This document shows, piece after piece, positions 6,661-14,927 of a DNA stretch of 64,000 nucleotides. A program made the position numbers and the translations under genes. How positions within the stretch are numbered: the stretch's first letter is position 1; the number at the start of each line of letters is the position of its first letter. The notes beneath the pieces were generated by a model. The model had not been told where the DNA came from, did not search any database, and saw only the letters and a list, made by a program, of their open reading frames with translations. The stretch is taken from assembly GCA_964614535.1 (NCBI GenBank), contig CAZTOZ010000018.1, forward strand, positions 1-64,000, read 5' to 3'. Source of the stretch: JALSHZ01 sp964614535. GTDB taxonomy: Bacteria > Pseudomonadota > Gammaproteobacteria > UWMA-0217.

Positions 6661-8853
6661 CTACGCCGCTTCCAGGCTGGAGTTGTTGATCTTTCCCTGA
6701 CTCAGCAGATGCTGTCGTATCAGGCTTGCCACATCCATGATCAGTGCCACGGTCCCGTCTCCGAGAATCGTTGCGCCCGACAGCGCATCGACCTTGCGGA
6801 AATTCTTTTCCAGGCTCTTGATGACCACCTGCTGCTGGCCCTGCAACTCGTCGACGAACAGCCCGACGCGCTTGCGTTCCGCCTCGACCACGACCAGCAG
6901 GCCATCCTTGAAATCGGTGACATCGGTATGGATGCCGAAGATCTTGTGCAACCGGAGCACCGGGATATATTCCTCGCGCAGTTTGTAGAGGTCGATCTTG
7001 CCCTTGTATTTCTTGATCCGGGTCGGATCGATCTGCAGTGACTCGTCGATCGAGAGCATCGGAATCACATAGGTCTCGGAGCCGACCTTGACCAGCTGAC
7101 CATCGATGATCGCCAGCGTCAGCGGCAGGCGGATGCTGATGGTACTGCCCTTGCCCTCTTCGGAGATGATATAGATCTGCCCACCCAGCTCATTGATGTT
7201 CCGGCGTACCACATCCATGCCGACGCCACGACCCGATATGTCGCTGACCACCTCGGCGGTGGAAAACCCCGGCTCGAAGATCAGGTTGTTGATCTCCTCG
7301 TCGGTCAGCTTCTCATCCGGCGCGATGATGCCGTTCTCCACCGCCTTCTCGAATACCCGCTTCTTGTTGATGCCGGCGCCATCGTCGACCACCTCGATAA
7401 CGATATTTCCACCTTCGTGATAGGCCTTCAGCTCGATCGTGCCCGTCTCCGGCTTACCCATTTCACGCCGCTTCTCCGGCATCTCCAGGCCGTGATCCAG
7501 GGAATTCCGTACCAGGTGGACCAGCGGGTCGGCAATCTTTTCCAGCACCGTCTTGTCCAGTTCGGTGCCCTCGCCGGAGATCACCAGCTCCACCTTCTTG
7601 CCGAGCTTGGAACTCATGTCACGCACCAGCCGCGGAAAGCGGTTGAACGAGCTGCTGATCGGCAACATACGGATCTGCATCGCCGTCTCCTGCAACTCGC
7701 GGGAGTTCCGGGTGAGCTGGCTCAGACCATCCCGCAGCGACTCGATCTGCGACATGTCGAACTCGTCGGTGAACTGGCTCAACATCGACTGGGTGATGAT
7801 CAGCTCGCCCACCAGGTTGATCAGCGAATCGATCTTCTCGATGCTGACACGGATCGAGCCTGATTCCCCCGACGGCTTCTTTTTTGGCTTGGCCGGTTTT
7901 TTCGGCGCCGGTTTCTCCGCCGCGGCCGGCTTGGCCTCAGCCGCAGTCGGCTTGGCCTCCGTCGCGGGCCGGCTCTCCACCGCCTCGGTCGGCGACGGCA
8001 CCGGTTCCGCCGGTTGCACCGGCGCCGGCTCCGCCGCGGGGGCCGCTTCAGCCGGGGCCGACGGCGCACTCTGCGGCGCGGGCGCCGCCTCGCCCTCAGG
8101 CGTCCGGGCTGCGTCCAACGGCGAGATGGAGATCTCGCAATCTCCCTCGATCCAGGAAAAGACTTCCCGCACCCGCGCCTCGTTCACCGAGGTGATCAGC
8201 TCCAGGCGCCAGCCCAGATAGTTCTCTTCCGGATTGAAATTCTTGAAGTCCGGAATCTTGTTCAGATTGCAGACCACGTTGAGATCGCCCAGCTGACGCA
8301 GCTCATCGAACAGGCGGTAGGGCTCGTTGCCTTTTTTGAGGATATCCGGGTGCGGATAGAAATCGATCAACCAACCTTTCCGGCCGTCGCTGTCCGTCCC
8401 CTGCGCCGGCGCTTCCGCTTCCGGCGTGGTGCCGGCCGTATCGGCCTGGGGCTCGCCCTCGTCCTTGCTGGCAAGCATCTTCTCCAGGCGATCCTTCAGA
8501 TCGTTGACGCGTTTTTCGTCGATGTCCTCCTCATCACGGGCGGCATCGATCATCTCGCGCAGGCAGTCCACCGATTCCAGCAGCAGATCCACCGCCGCGG
8601 TCGTGACCTCCCGTTCATGGGAGCGCATCTGGTCGAGCAGCGTTTCCATGACATGGGTGAAACCGGCGATCTCGAGCATGTCGAAAGTCGCGCTGCCGCC
8701 CTTGATCGAGTGCGCCGCGCGAAAGATCGTGTTGATCTCCTCGACATCGACCTCGCCGGTCCCCAGATTCAGTAGTCCTGTCTCCATTACATCGAGGCCT
8801 TCGCTACACTCTTCGAAGAAGACCTCCAGAAATTCAGACATATCCATGGACAT
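6661..8853 (-). CDS. cheA: Chemotaxis histidine kinase CheA
   Basis: CheA autophosphorylates in response to receptor state and passes phosphate to CheY and CheB. Domains of the 730-residue protein are as follows. The P1/HPt domain has phosphoacceptor H48 in FRAAHSIKGGS. A P2-like regulator-binding domain covers about 160-245. A long Pro/Ala/Glu-rich linker (about 250-328) ends in a Lys-Pro stretch. The P3 dimerisation helices cover 333-395. The ATPase domain has N-box LVHLVRNSLDHGLE, G1 VVDDGAGI and G2 GRGVGMDVV. The CheW-like P5 domain starts at about 590. The first of three clustered ATGs is used because CTGAGG precedes it. No chemoreceptor gene lies nearby. Confidence 0.98.
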   Translation of the reverse strand: MSMDMSEFLEVFFEECSEGLDVMETGLLNLGTGEVDVEEINTIFRAAHSIKGGSATFDMLEIAGFTHVMETLLDQMRSHEREVTTAAVDLLLESVDCLREMIDAARDEEDIDEKRVNDLKDRLEKMLASKDEGEPQADTAGTTPEAEAPAQGTDSDGRKGWLIDFYPHPDILKKGNEPYRLFDELRQLGDLNVVCNLNKIPDFKNFNPEENYLGWRLELITSVNEARVREVFSWIEGDCEISISPLDAARTPEGEAAPAPQSAPSAPAEAAPAAEPAPVQPAEPVPSPTEAVESRPATEAKPTAAEAKPAAAEKPAPKKPAKPKKKPSGESGSIRVSIEKIDSLINLVGELIITQSMLSQFTDEFDMSQIESLRDGLSQLTRNSRELQETAMQIRMLPISSSFNRFPRLVRDMSSKLGKKVELVISGEGTELDKTVLEKIADPLVHLVRNSLDHGLEMPEKRREMGKPETGTIELKAYHEGGNIVIEVVDDGAGINKKRVFEKAVENGIIAPDEKLTDEEINNLIFEPGFSTAEVVSDISGRGVGMDVVRRNINELGGQIYIISEEGKGSTISIRLPLTLAIIDGQLVKVGSETYVIPMLSIDESLQIDPTRIKKYKGKIDLYKLREEYIPVLRLHKIFGIHTDVTDFKDGLLVVVEAERKRVGLFVDELQGQQQVVIKSLEKNFRKVDALSGATILGDGTVALIMDVASLIRQHLLSQGKINNSSLEAA

Positions 8854-8930
8854 CGCTTGTACCTCAGCTTATGTTGTCATCGACCGGACAGTACCGATGC
8901 CGGGCCGATATTTCCTTTCCCCGCTTCCTG

Positions 8931-9293
8931 TCAGCAGAGCACCTTGTTGATGGTGTTGACCAGCACTTCCGGATCGAAAGGCTTGACGATCCATCCGGTG
9001 GCGCCGGCGTCACGCCCTTTCATCTTGCTTTCGCTCGACCCTTCGGTGGTGAGGGTCAAAATCGGCTTGCCGTTGTAGGCTGGCAGTCCGCGCAGGCTTC
9101 GAATCAACTCGATCCCGTCCATCTTCGGCATGTTGATGTCGGTCAGGACCAGGTCCACGTCGAGCGATTTCGCCATTTCCAGGGCCACCTCGCCATCCTC
9201 CGCCTCATAGACTTCAAAGCCGGCTCTCTTCAATGTGTATGCAACCATTTGACGCATCGAGGGCGAATCGTCTACCGCCAAGATCTTTTTCAT
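8931..9293 (-). CDS. cheY: CheY chemotaxis response regulator (first gene of the operon)
   Basis: This 120-residue receiver domain has the acidic pair D8-D9, phosphoacceptor D52 in VLTDINMPKMDG, switch Thr in LTTEGSSESK and the conserved Lys in IVKPFDPE. It is the first gene after the sigma-54 promoter and is followed by cheA after 77 bp. It is more similar to stand-alone CheY of CheA operons than the distal copy at 2023-2385. The two differ at many positions, so they are not a recent duplication. GGAGACACA precedes the ATG. Confidence 0.95.
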   Translation of the reverse strand: MKKILAVDDSPSMRQMVAYTLKRAGFEVYEAEDGEVALEMAKSLDVDLVLTDINMPKMDGIELIRSLRGLPAYNGKPILTLTTEGSSESKMKGRDAGATGWIVKPFDPEVLVNTINKVLC

Positions 9294-9377
9294 TGTGTCT
9301 CCAATTTTTAATAATCCTGATTGAGAAATATGGAATGTTTAATTTTGGGTGTTGCAACAAACCGCTGAAACCAAGTG

Positions 9378-9393
9378 AGCAAGTTTGGTGCCA
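9378..9393 (-). promoter_or_regulatory. Sigma-54 (-24/-12) promoter of the chemotaxis operon
   Basis: The minus strand reads TGGCACCAAACTTGCT. This matches the TGGCACG-N4-TTGCW consensus with the exact GG-to-GC spacing and only one mismatch, at the less conserved seventh base. Transcription would start near 9367, giving a leader of about 74 nt before cheY. A good RpoN promoter fits flagellar/chemotaxis control in several gammaproteobacteria. Confidence 0.8.
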
Positions 9394-9625
9394 ACTCCTC
9401 TTCCGCCGGTTTCGCCGACGAGCCGTAGCATCGACCACGGCACGCTGTGACCCCCTGCTCAGCCCCTCCCCGGCCGCGCGGCGGCGCTTGCCGTCATGGG
9501 GGCAGCCCATTGCCGCCGGGGGCGCATCCACCACGGCCACCGTGATGCCGGCCAAAACCCGGCACATCCACGACGCGATTGGCGGACGGCGCTCACACTC
9601 TGCCAGCAACCTTTGCCGTCCCTGC

Positions 9626-9653
9626 TTGGCAGCCCACCGTTTTGCGCTATAAA
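9626..9653 (+). promoter_or_regulatory. Sigma-70-type promoter for the gene at 9688
   Basis: TTGGCA (9626-9631) and TATAAA (9648-9653) are separated by 16 bp, close to the housekeeping consensus. The gene start follows 34 bp after the -10 box. Confidence 0.6.
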
Positions 9654-9687
9654 TGCCTGCCCAACGGAGCGAGCGTGAGCATTGACG

Positions 9688-10254
9688 ATGGATCGCAGAC
9701 ATGACGAGGGAGAGGATCACAGCCTCTTCAATCAGACGACGGAGGTCGGCATTACCCTGACCGGCGACCAGGCGAGGCTGCTGCAACAGTCACTCGACCA
9801 GGCGACGATGATGCAGGACAGCCCACTGGGGCAGACGGCGGCGGTGGTGGATCTGCACGACGGGGAGACGACCCCGCACACGGTCGAGGAGGAGGCACTG
9901 GCCGATACCGAGATCGATCCGCTACAGCCAGGGCAGGCGATCGTCCAGCTGGACCGGGACCGTTTCGAGACGCGCTTTCTGGAGATCAAGCGCCATGTGC
10001 TGGGTTTTCACTCGTTGCTGGAGAAGGGTTACGAGACGCTGATCACCGTGGCCGGTTTTCCGGAATTTCCCGAGATCCGTCTGCGCAGCATCAGCATCTA
10101 CCCTTCCGGCTCCCTCTATGTGGAAGGCGAAAACCGCAACGGCGAGTGGGTCAGCATTTTCAGCCACCTCGACACCATCAACTACGCCTTGACGAAACAG
10201 CGCGCAACCCAACGCAAGAAGAGCGTCCAGGAGATCGAGTTCAATTTCCTGTGA
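9688..10254 (+). CDS. Conserved hypothetical protein, 188 residues
   Basis: I do not recognise this family. It is an acidic, soluble protein with no signal peptide or membrane segment. The N-terminal half is Gln/Asp/Glu-rich with a possible helix (GDQARLLQQSLDQATMM). The C-terminal half (from about residue 90) looks like a compact alpha/beta domain with aromatic residues, and ends in KSVQEIEFNFL. The ATG at 9688 follows GGAGCGAGC. A TTG at 9682 is also in frame. It converges with and overlaps the HAD gene by 14 bp. It is unlikely to belong to the che operon, which is divergent, although the shared control region could link them. Confidence 0.75.
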   Translation: MDRRHDEGEDHSLFNQTTEVGITLTGDQARLLQQSLDQATMMQDSPLGQTAAVVDLHDGETTPHTVEEEALADTEIDPLQPGQAIVQLDRDRFETRFLEIKRHVLGFHSLLEKGYETLITVAGFPEFPEIRLRSISIYPSGSLYVEGENRNGEWVSIFSHLDTINYALTKQRATQRKKSVQEIEFNFL

Positions 10255-10990
10255 CCGCGCACTGCCGCGGCAGCAGCAGCGCCGGCAACGCGCCGACATG
10301 GGGAATGACGAAATGGGGGCGCCGCGGATGGGGCCACGACGGCCGTGGTTCCGGCGCCACCCAGGCTGCCAGCGCACCGCTGTCGAGTGCACCGATGACG
10401 TCACGGTCGGAGTCGTCACCGACATGGAGCGTTTCGTCCAGCGGCACGCCCGCCTTGGCCGAGGCGAGTTCGAAGATCGCCTTTTCCGGTTTGGCCGCGC
10501 CCGCCTCGGCCGACGTGACGGAGAAATGGAAGCAGTCACCGAGCCCCACCCGGTGGATATCGGCATTGCCGTTGGTCATCGAGCCGAGGATGAAATGCCG
10601 TTTCAACAGCAACAGCGTTTCACGGACGCCATCGAACAGCGCCACCCGGTTGCGGGCCTCCCAGAAGATTTGGAAACCGGTCTCCACCAGGTCGTCGTCG
10701 GCACCGCACTCGTCGGCAATTTTTTTCAGCCAATGCTTGCGCAGTCGCGTCAGGTCGAAGGCCTGATGCTGGTGGGCCCGCATATGGGCGATGCGCGACT
10801 CGATCAGCGCTTCGTAACCATAGCGCGCCGTCACCTGCGGGTAGTGGCGTTGCAGCCAGTCGTAGAACGTCCGCTCGGCGCGCCGGATGACCGGCTTGCA
10901 CTCCCACAGCGTGTCGTCCAGATCGAAGGTGATGCAGCGGATCCGCTCACGCAGCGCCGCGTCGGGCGACGGATCAGAGGGTCGGTTCAT
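10241..10990 (-). CDS. HAD-superfamily hydrolase (YigB-like phosphatase)
   Basis: This 249-residue class-I HAD phosphatase has motif I FDLDDTLW (nucleophile and acid Asp), motif II SMTNGNA, the lysine of motif III in AAKPEKAIF and motif IV HVGDDSDRDV. Length, the TNGN segment and the N-terminal cap resemble E. coli YigB, which hydrolyses FMN and other small phosphoesters. The exact substrate cannot be read from sequence. The start overlaps the yjbQ-like gene by 17 bp. The C-terminal 40 residues are Pro/Arg-rich and go beyond the catalytic core. Confidence 0.9.
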   Translation of the reverse strand: MNRPSDPSPDAALRERIRCITFDLDDTLWECKPVIRRAERTFYDWLQRHYPQVTARYGYEALIESRIAHMRAHQHQAFDLTRLRKHWLKKIADECGADDDLVETGFQIFWEARNRVALFDGVRETLLLLKRHFILGSMTNGNADIHRVGLGDCFHFSVTSAEAGAAKPEKAIFELASAKAGVPLDETLHVGDDSDRDVIGALDSGALAAWVAPEPRPSWPHPRRPHFVIPHVGALPALLLPRQCAVTGN

Positions 10991-11405
10991 GGCCGCTCAC
11001 GGTCACGACGAGGCGGCGCCGGTGCGCCATCGCGCGGTGCTCCCAGAGGTAGAGCCCCTGCCAGGTGCCGAGCGCAAGCCGGTACCGCGCCACCGGCACC
11101 GTCAGCTCGACCGGGGCGATGACGCTGCGGACATGGGCCGGCATGTCGTCCGGCCCCTCGTCGCGATGGAGAAATCGGGGATCCCCATCCGGCACCAGAT
11201 CGGCCATGAAGGTTTCCAGATCCCGACGCACATCGGGATCCGCGTTCTCCGAAACGATGATGCCAGCGGAGGTGTGCTGGACGAAGACATGGGCGGTCCC
11301 GGTCTCGATGCCGGAGCGCTCGACCACTTTTGCCACCTCGGCGGTGACGTCGTAGGTGCCGCGTCCCCGGGTCGTGATCTCGATGGTCGATTGGTAGACC
11401 GTCAT
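10974..11405 (-). CDS. yjbQ: YjbQ/UPF0047 family protein
   Basis: This 143-residue protein shows the UPF0047 signature: HVFVQHTSAGIIVSENADPDV at about 39-60, the HVRSVI segment and the closing LALGTWQGLYLWEHR. The family forms trimers with a His-rich metal site and has weak thiamine phosphate synthase activity in some members. The physiological role is unsettled. The ATG at 11405 lies 1 bp after the serS stop, so it is co-transcribed with serS. Confidence 0.93.
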   Translation of the reverse strand: MTVYQSTIEITTRGRGTYDVTAEVAKVVERSGIETGTAHVFVQHTSAGIIVSENADPDVRRDLETFMADLVPDGDPRFLHRDEGPDDMPAHVRSVIAPVELTVPVARYRLALGTWQGLYLWEHRAMAHRRRLVVTVSGHEPTL

Positions 11406-11406
11406 C

Positions 11407-12693
11407 TCAGCCCCCCGGTTGCAGTAGCAGTTCATCGCCCCCCAGGTAGGGCCGCAACACCTCGGGCACGACGACCGCGCCATCGGCACGCTGGTAGTTC
11501 TCCAGCACCGCCACCAGCGTGCGTCCCACCGCCAGGCCGGAGCCGTTGAGGGTATGCAGCAACTCGGGCCTGCCGCTGTCGGGGTTGCGGAAACGGGCTT
11601 TCATCCGCCGCGCCTGGAAATCACCGAAATTGGAGCAGGAGGAGATCTCACGGTACCTCCCCTGCCCCGGCAGCCACACCTCCAGATCGTAGGTCTTGCG
11701 TGCCGAGAAGCCGGTATCGCCAGCACACAGCAGCACGCGCTGGTACGGCAACCCCAGTTTTTGCAGGATGCGCTCGGCGTGGCCTGTCAGCGCTTCGTGG
11801 GCACGCGCCGAATCGTCCGGATGGACCAACTGCACCATCTCCACCTTCTCGAACTGGTGCTGGCGGATCAGCCCGCGCACGTCGCGGCCGTAGGAACCGG
11901 CCTCGGAACGGAAACAGGGCGTATGGGCCACCAGCTTCAGCGGCAGGCTGGCGGCATCGAGGATCTCGTCACGCGCCAGATTGGTGACCGGCACTTCGGC
12001 CGTCGGTATCAGGTAGAGCCCATGCTCGGAGGCGACCCGGAACAGATCCTCCTCGAACTTTGGCAGCTGCCCGGTGCCGTAGAGGCTGTCGGCATTGACC
12101 AGATAGGGCACATAGACCTCGGTGTACCCATGTTCGCGGATGTGGGTGTCGAGCATGAACTGGATCAACGCCCGGTGCAGCCGCGCCACCTCGCCGCGCA
12201 TCACGGCGAAACGCGAGCCGGAGAGTTTGGCCGCCGCCTCGAAATCGAGGGCGCCGCCGCGCGCGCCGAGATCGACGTGATCCTTCGGCTCGAAGTCGAA
12301 GGCCGGTGGCTCTCCCCAACGCGCCAGCACCACGTTGTCGTCCTCGCTCCTGCCGTCGGGCACCTCGGGATCGAGGAGGTTCGGCAATCCCCGGAGCAGG
12401 CCGTCCAGCTCCCCCTGCAGCGCCGCCAGCTCGGCCTCGGCCTGCTTCAGCGCCTCGCCCAGCTTGCCCACCTCGGCCAGCAACGGCTGGATGTCCTCGC
12501 CGGCCGCCTTGGCCTTGCCGATCGATTTCGAACGCGTGTTGCGCTCGCTCTGCAACTGCTGGGTGTGCACCTGCAACGCCTTGCGCCGCTCTTCCAGCGC
12601 CTCGAAGGCCGCCGTATCCAGATGAAAGCCACGGCGCGCCAGCGCCTTGGCGACCGACGGCAAGTCGCTGCGCAAAAGTTTGGGATCGAGCAT
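11407..12693 (-). CDS. serS: Seryl-tRNA synthetase
   Basis: SerS charges tRNA-Ser (and tRNA-Sec) with serine in the cytoplasm. The 428-residue protein has the long N-terminal antiparallel coiled coil (about 30-105) that grips the tRNA variable arm. It is followed by the class II catalytic core: motif 2 TPCFRSEAGSYGRDVRGLIR with the downstream QFEKVEMV, and a motif 3 segment ending LAVGRTLVAVLENYQ. Length is normal for bacteria. It sits in a minus-strand operon after crcB and a DUF190 gene. Confidence 0.98.
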   Translation of the reverse strand: MLDPKLLRSDLPSVAKALARRGFHLDTAAFEALEERRKALQVHTQQLQSERNTRSKSIGKAKAAGEDIQPLLAEVGKLGEALKQAEAELAALQGELDGLLRGLPNLLDPEVPDGRSEDDNVVLARWGEPPAFDFEPKDHVDLGARGGALDFEAAAKLSGSRFAVMRGEVARLHRALIQFMLDTHIREHGYTEVYVPYLVNADSLYGTGQLPKFEEDLFRVASEHGLYLIPTAEVPVTNLARDEILDAASLPLKLVAHTPCFRSEAGSYGRDVRGLIRQHQFEKVEMVQLVHPDDSARAHEALTGHAERILQKLGLPYQRVLLCAGDTGFSARKTYDLEVWLPGQGRYREISSCSNFGDFQARRMKARFRNPDSGRPELLHTLNGSGLAVGRTLVAVLENYQRADGAVVVPEVLRPYLGGDELLLQPGG

Positions 12694-12706
12694 GATCTGC
12701 CTTGCT

Positions 12707-13003
12707 TCAGGAGTGGGAAACGCCGGCGAATGTTATCACATGATCCGGCTCCACCAGATCGCTGATCCCGGCGATGGCCTGCGCCACCTTCTCCGGCGTA
12801 TCGAAGAATTCGATAACCAGCGGCAGATCCAGCGACAGATCCACCAGCGTGCTCTGGTGGATCACACCACTCGCCCCATAGCCGGCGATGGCGCGGAACA
12901 TCGTCACCCCCTTGACCTTCTCGACGTCGTGCAGACGCTGCATCAGCTGCTTGTGCAGATGCTGCCCCTCGGTGAGATAGATTCTTGCCAGCAGAATGTT
13001 CAT
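12707..13003 (-). CDS. DUF190 protein, CrcB-associated
   Basis: This 98-residue DUF190 protein has a ferredoxin-like, PII-like fold with the hallmark RIYLTEGQHLH start, GVTMFRAIAGYGASG and VIEFFDTPEKV. Proteins of this family are very often encoded beside CrcB. A regulatory role in fluoride export is suspected but not shown. The start ATG overlaps the crcB stop by 4 bp, showing tight coupling. Confidence 0.92.
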   Translation of the reverse strand: MNILLARIYLTEGQHLHKQLMQRLHDVEKVKGVTMFRAIAGYGASGVIHQSTLVDLSLDLPLVIEFFDTPEKVAQAIAGISDLVEPDHVITFAGVSHS

Positions 13004-13371
13004 AGGCTTCTCCCCAACCAGACGCCAAGCACGGTGGCGGTCACGCAGAGCAGTACGCTGGCCACCACATTGACCAGCGCCGGCAGCGCATCGCCCTGTT
13101 CGAGCAGATGGAAGGTCTCCAGCGAGAAGGTGGAGAACGTGGTGAAGGCGCCCAAAAAGCCGATCAGCACAAAGGCGCGAACCTCCGGCGGCGACACCAG
13201 CCGCTCCACCAGCACGATGGCCAGCACCCCCATGACGAAAGAGCCGATGACATTGACGCCGAGCGTCCCCCAGGGGAAATCGCGCCCGAGACGGGCATAG
13301 ATGGCGGTGGAGACCCAGAAGCGCAGCAACGCCCCCAAAGCCCCGCCGGCCGCGATGCTGATGGCCTGCAT
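13000..13371 (-). CDS. crcB: Fluoride channel CrcB/Fluc
   Basis: CrcB is a dual-topology dimeric channel that lets fluoride leave the cell. The 123-residue protein has four predicted membrane helices. The family residues are clear: GGALGALLRF in helix 1, GTLGVNVIGSF in helix 2 and the ion-path motif GFLGAFTTFSTFSLE in helix 3. I searched the 65 bp upstream for a fluoride riboswitch and saw none. It is first in the operon with DUF190 and serS. Confidence 0.96.
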   Translation of the reverse strand: MQAISIAAGGALGALLRFWVSTAIYARLGRDFPWGTLGVNVIGSFVMGVLAIVLVERLVSPPEVRAFVLIGFLGAFTTFSTFSLETFHLLEQGDALPALVNVVASVLLCVTATVLGVWLGRSL

Positions 13372-13436
13372 GGAAATTCGTCATTGTGGTTGGCTTGGCT
13401 TACTATTCTGCGCCAAACCGCCGCGACATAGAAATC

Positions 13437-14927
13437 ATGCAGCCCGACCGCACCCCGCAGCCCCTGCCCCCCGACCGCCGCCGGCGCTTTCTCGACGCCC
13501 TCGGCGCCGCCCTGCCCGACGGCGCGCTGCTGACCACGCCCGAGGAACTGCATCCCTACGAATGCGATGGTCTCTCGGCCTACCGCCAGCTGCCGATGGC
13601 GGTGGCGCTGCCCGATACGCTGACGCAGGCCCGCGCCGTGGTGCGGCACTGCGCCGAATTCGGTGTGCCGATCGTCGCCCGCGGCGCCGGCACCGGCCTC
13701 TCCGGCGGCGCCTATCCGCTGGAGGACGGCATCGTCCTCAGCCTCGCCAAGTTCAACCGCATCCTCGGGATCGACCCGGAGAACCGGCTCGCCACCGTCG
13801 AGCCCGGCGTGCGCAACCTCGCCATCTCCGAGGCGGCCGAACCCCACGGCCTCTACTACGCCCCCGACCCGTCGTCGCAGATCGCCTGCTCCATCGGTGG
13901 CAACGTGGCGGAGAATGCCGGTGGCGTCCACTGCCTCAAGTACGGTCTCACCGTCAACAACGTCCGCCGGATCAAGATGCTCACCGCCGACGGCGACCTG
14001 GTGACGCTCGGGGCCGAAACCTTCGACGGCCCCGGCTACGACCTGCTGGCCCTGCTCAACGGCTCCGAGGGAATGCTTGGCATCATCGTCGAGATCACCG
14101 TGCTGCTGCGCCCGCGCGCGGCCAAGACGACGGTACTGCTGGCACCATTCGACGACATCGCCCGCGCTGGCGACGCGGTGGCGCGGATCATCGCCGCCGG
14201 CATCGTTCCGGCGGGGCTGGAGATGATGGACAAACTGACCCTGGAGGCGGCCGAGGCCTTCGTCCACGCCGGCTATCCCACCGACGCCGAGGCACTGCTG
14301 ATCTGTGAGCTGGACGGCGGCGAGATGGACGTGGCCGAGGAGACCGCCGCCGTCCGCGCGATCCTGCGCGACGCTGGCGCCAGCGACATCCGCAGCGCCG
14401 ACGATGCCGCCGAGCGCGCCCGCTTCTGGGCCGGTCGCAAGGCCGCCTTTCCCGCCGTCGGACGCCTCTCGCCGGACTACTACTGCATGGACGGCACCAT
14501 TCCGCGCCGCCATCTGGGCAGGATCCTCGAACGCATCGGCCAGCTTTCCGAGCAGTATGGCCTGCGGGTCGGCAACGTCTTCCACGCTGGCGACGGCAAC
14601 CTCCACCCGCTGATTCTCTTCGACGCCAACACCCCCGGCGAGCTGGCGCAGGCCGAACGCTTCGGTGGCGACATTCTCGAGGCCTGTATCGAAGTGGGCG
14701 GCACCATCACCGGCGAACACGGCGTCGGCATCGAAAAGCTCAACCAGATGTGCAGCCAGTTCGACGGCGCCGAGCTGAGCCAGTTCCACGCCGTCAAGGC
14801 CGCCTTCGACCCGCGCGGGATACTCAACCCCGGCAAGGGGGTACCGACGCTGCACCGCTGCGCCGAATTCGGCATGATGCACGTCCACGACGGTCAACTC
14901 CCGTTCCCCGAGCTGCCGCGCTTCTGA
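13437..14927 (+). CDS. glcD: Glycolate oxidase subunit GlcD
   Basis: GlcD is the FAD-binding catalytic subunit of membrane-associated glycolate oxidase, converting glycolate to glyoxylate. The 496-residue protein has the PCMH-type FAD domain with VARGAGTGLSGGA (about 80-92) and the CSIGGNVAENAGG loop. The FAD-linked oxidase C-terminal domain carries NVFHAGDGNLHP and TGEHGVGIEK. The ATG at 13437 gives the normal GlcD N-terminus. It heads glcDEF and overlaps glcE by one base. In autotrophs glycolate comes from RuBisCO oxygenation, which may be the reason for its presence here (inference). Confidence 0.97.
   Translation: MQPDRTPQPLPPDRRRRFLDALGAALPDGALLTTPEELHPYECDGLSAYRQLPMAVALPDTLTQARAVVRHCAEFGVPIVARGAGTGLSGGAYPLEDGIVLSLAKFNRILGIDPENRLATVEPGVRNLAISEAAEPHGLYYAPDPSSQIACSIGGNVAENAGGVHCLKYGLTVNNVRRIKMLTADGDLVTLGAETFDGPGYDLLALLNGSEGMLGIIVEITVLLRPRAAKTTVLLAPFDDIARAGDAVARIIAAGIVPAGLEMMDKLTLEAAEAFVHAGYPTDAEALLICELDGGEMDVAEETAAVRAILRDAGASDIRSADDAAERARFWAGRKAAFPAVGRLSPDYYCMDGTIPRRHLGRILERIGQLSEQYGLRVGNVFHAGDGNLHPLILFDANTPGELAQAERFGGDILEACIEVGGTITGEHGVGIEKLNQMCSQFDGAELSQFHAVKAAFDPRGILNPGKGVPTLHRCAEFGMMHVHDGQLPFPELPRF

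Larger units (their letters stand above)
9294..9687. other. Divergent intergenic region between the che operon and an unknown gene
   Basis: This 394-bp stretch has no convincing gene. It holds a sigma-54 promoter facing left (9378-9393) and a sigma-70-like promoter facing right (9626-9653). The A+T-rich segment 9300-9360 would be the cheY leader. The middle (about 9400-9600) is GC-rich and shows nothing I can name. Activator sites for the sigma-54 promoter would be expected there. Confidence 0.7.

Noticed and set aside
13372..13436. Possible fluoride riboswitch before crcB
   Set aside because: Only 65 bp separate crcB from divergent glcD, and the conserved riboswitch core could not be found on either strand.
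13164..14897. 577-codon minus-strand open frame opposite glcD
   Set aside because: It is a shadow of glcD in a GC-rich frame; GlcD motifs are unambiguous on the plus strand.
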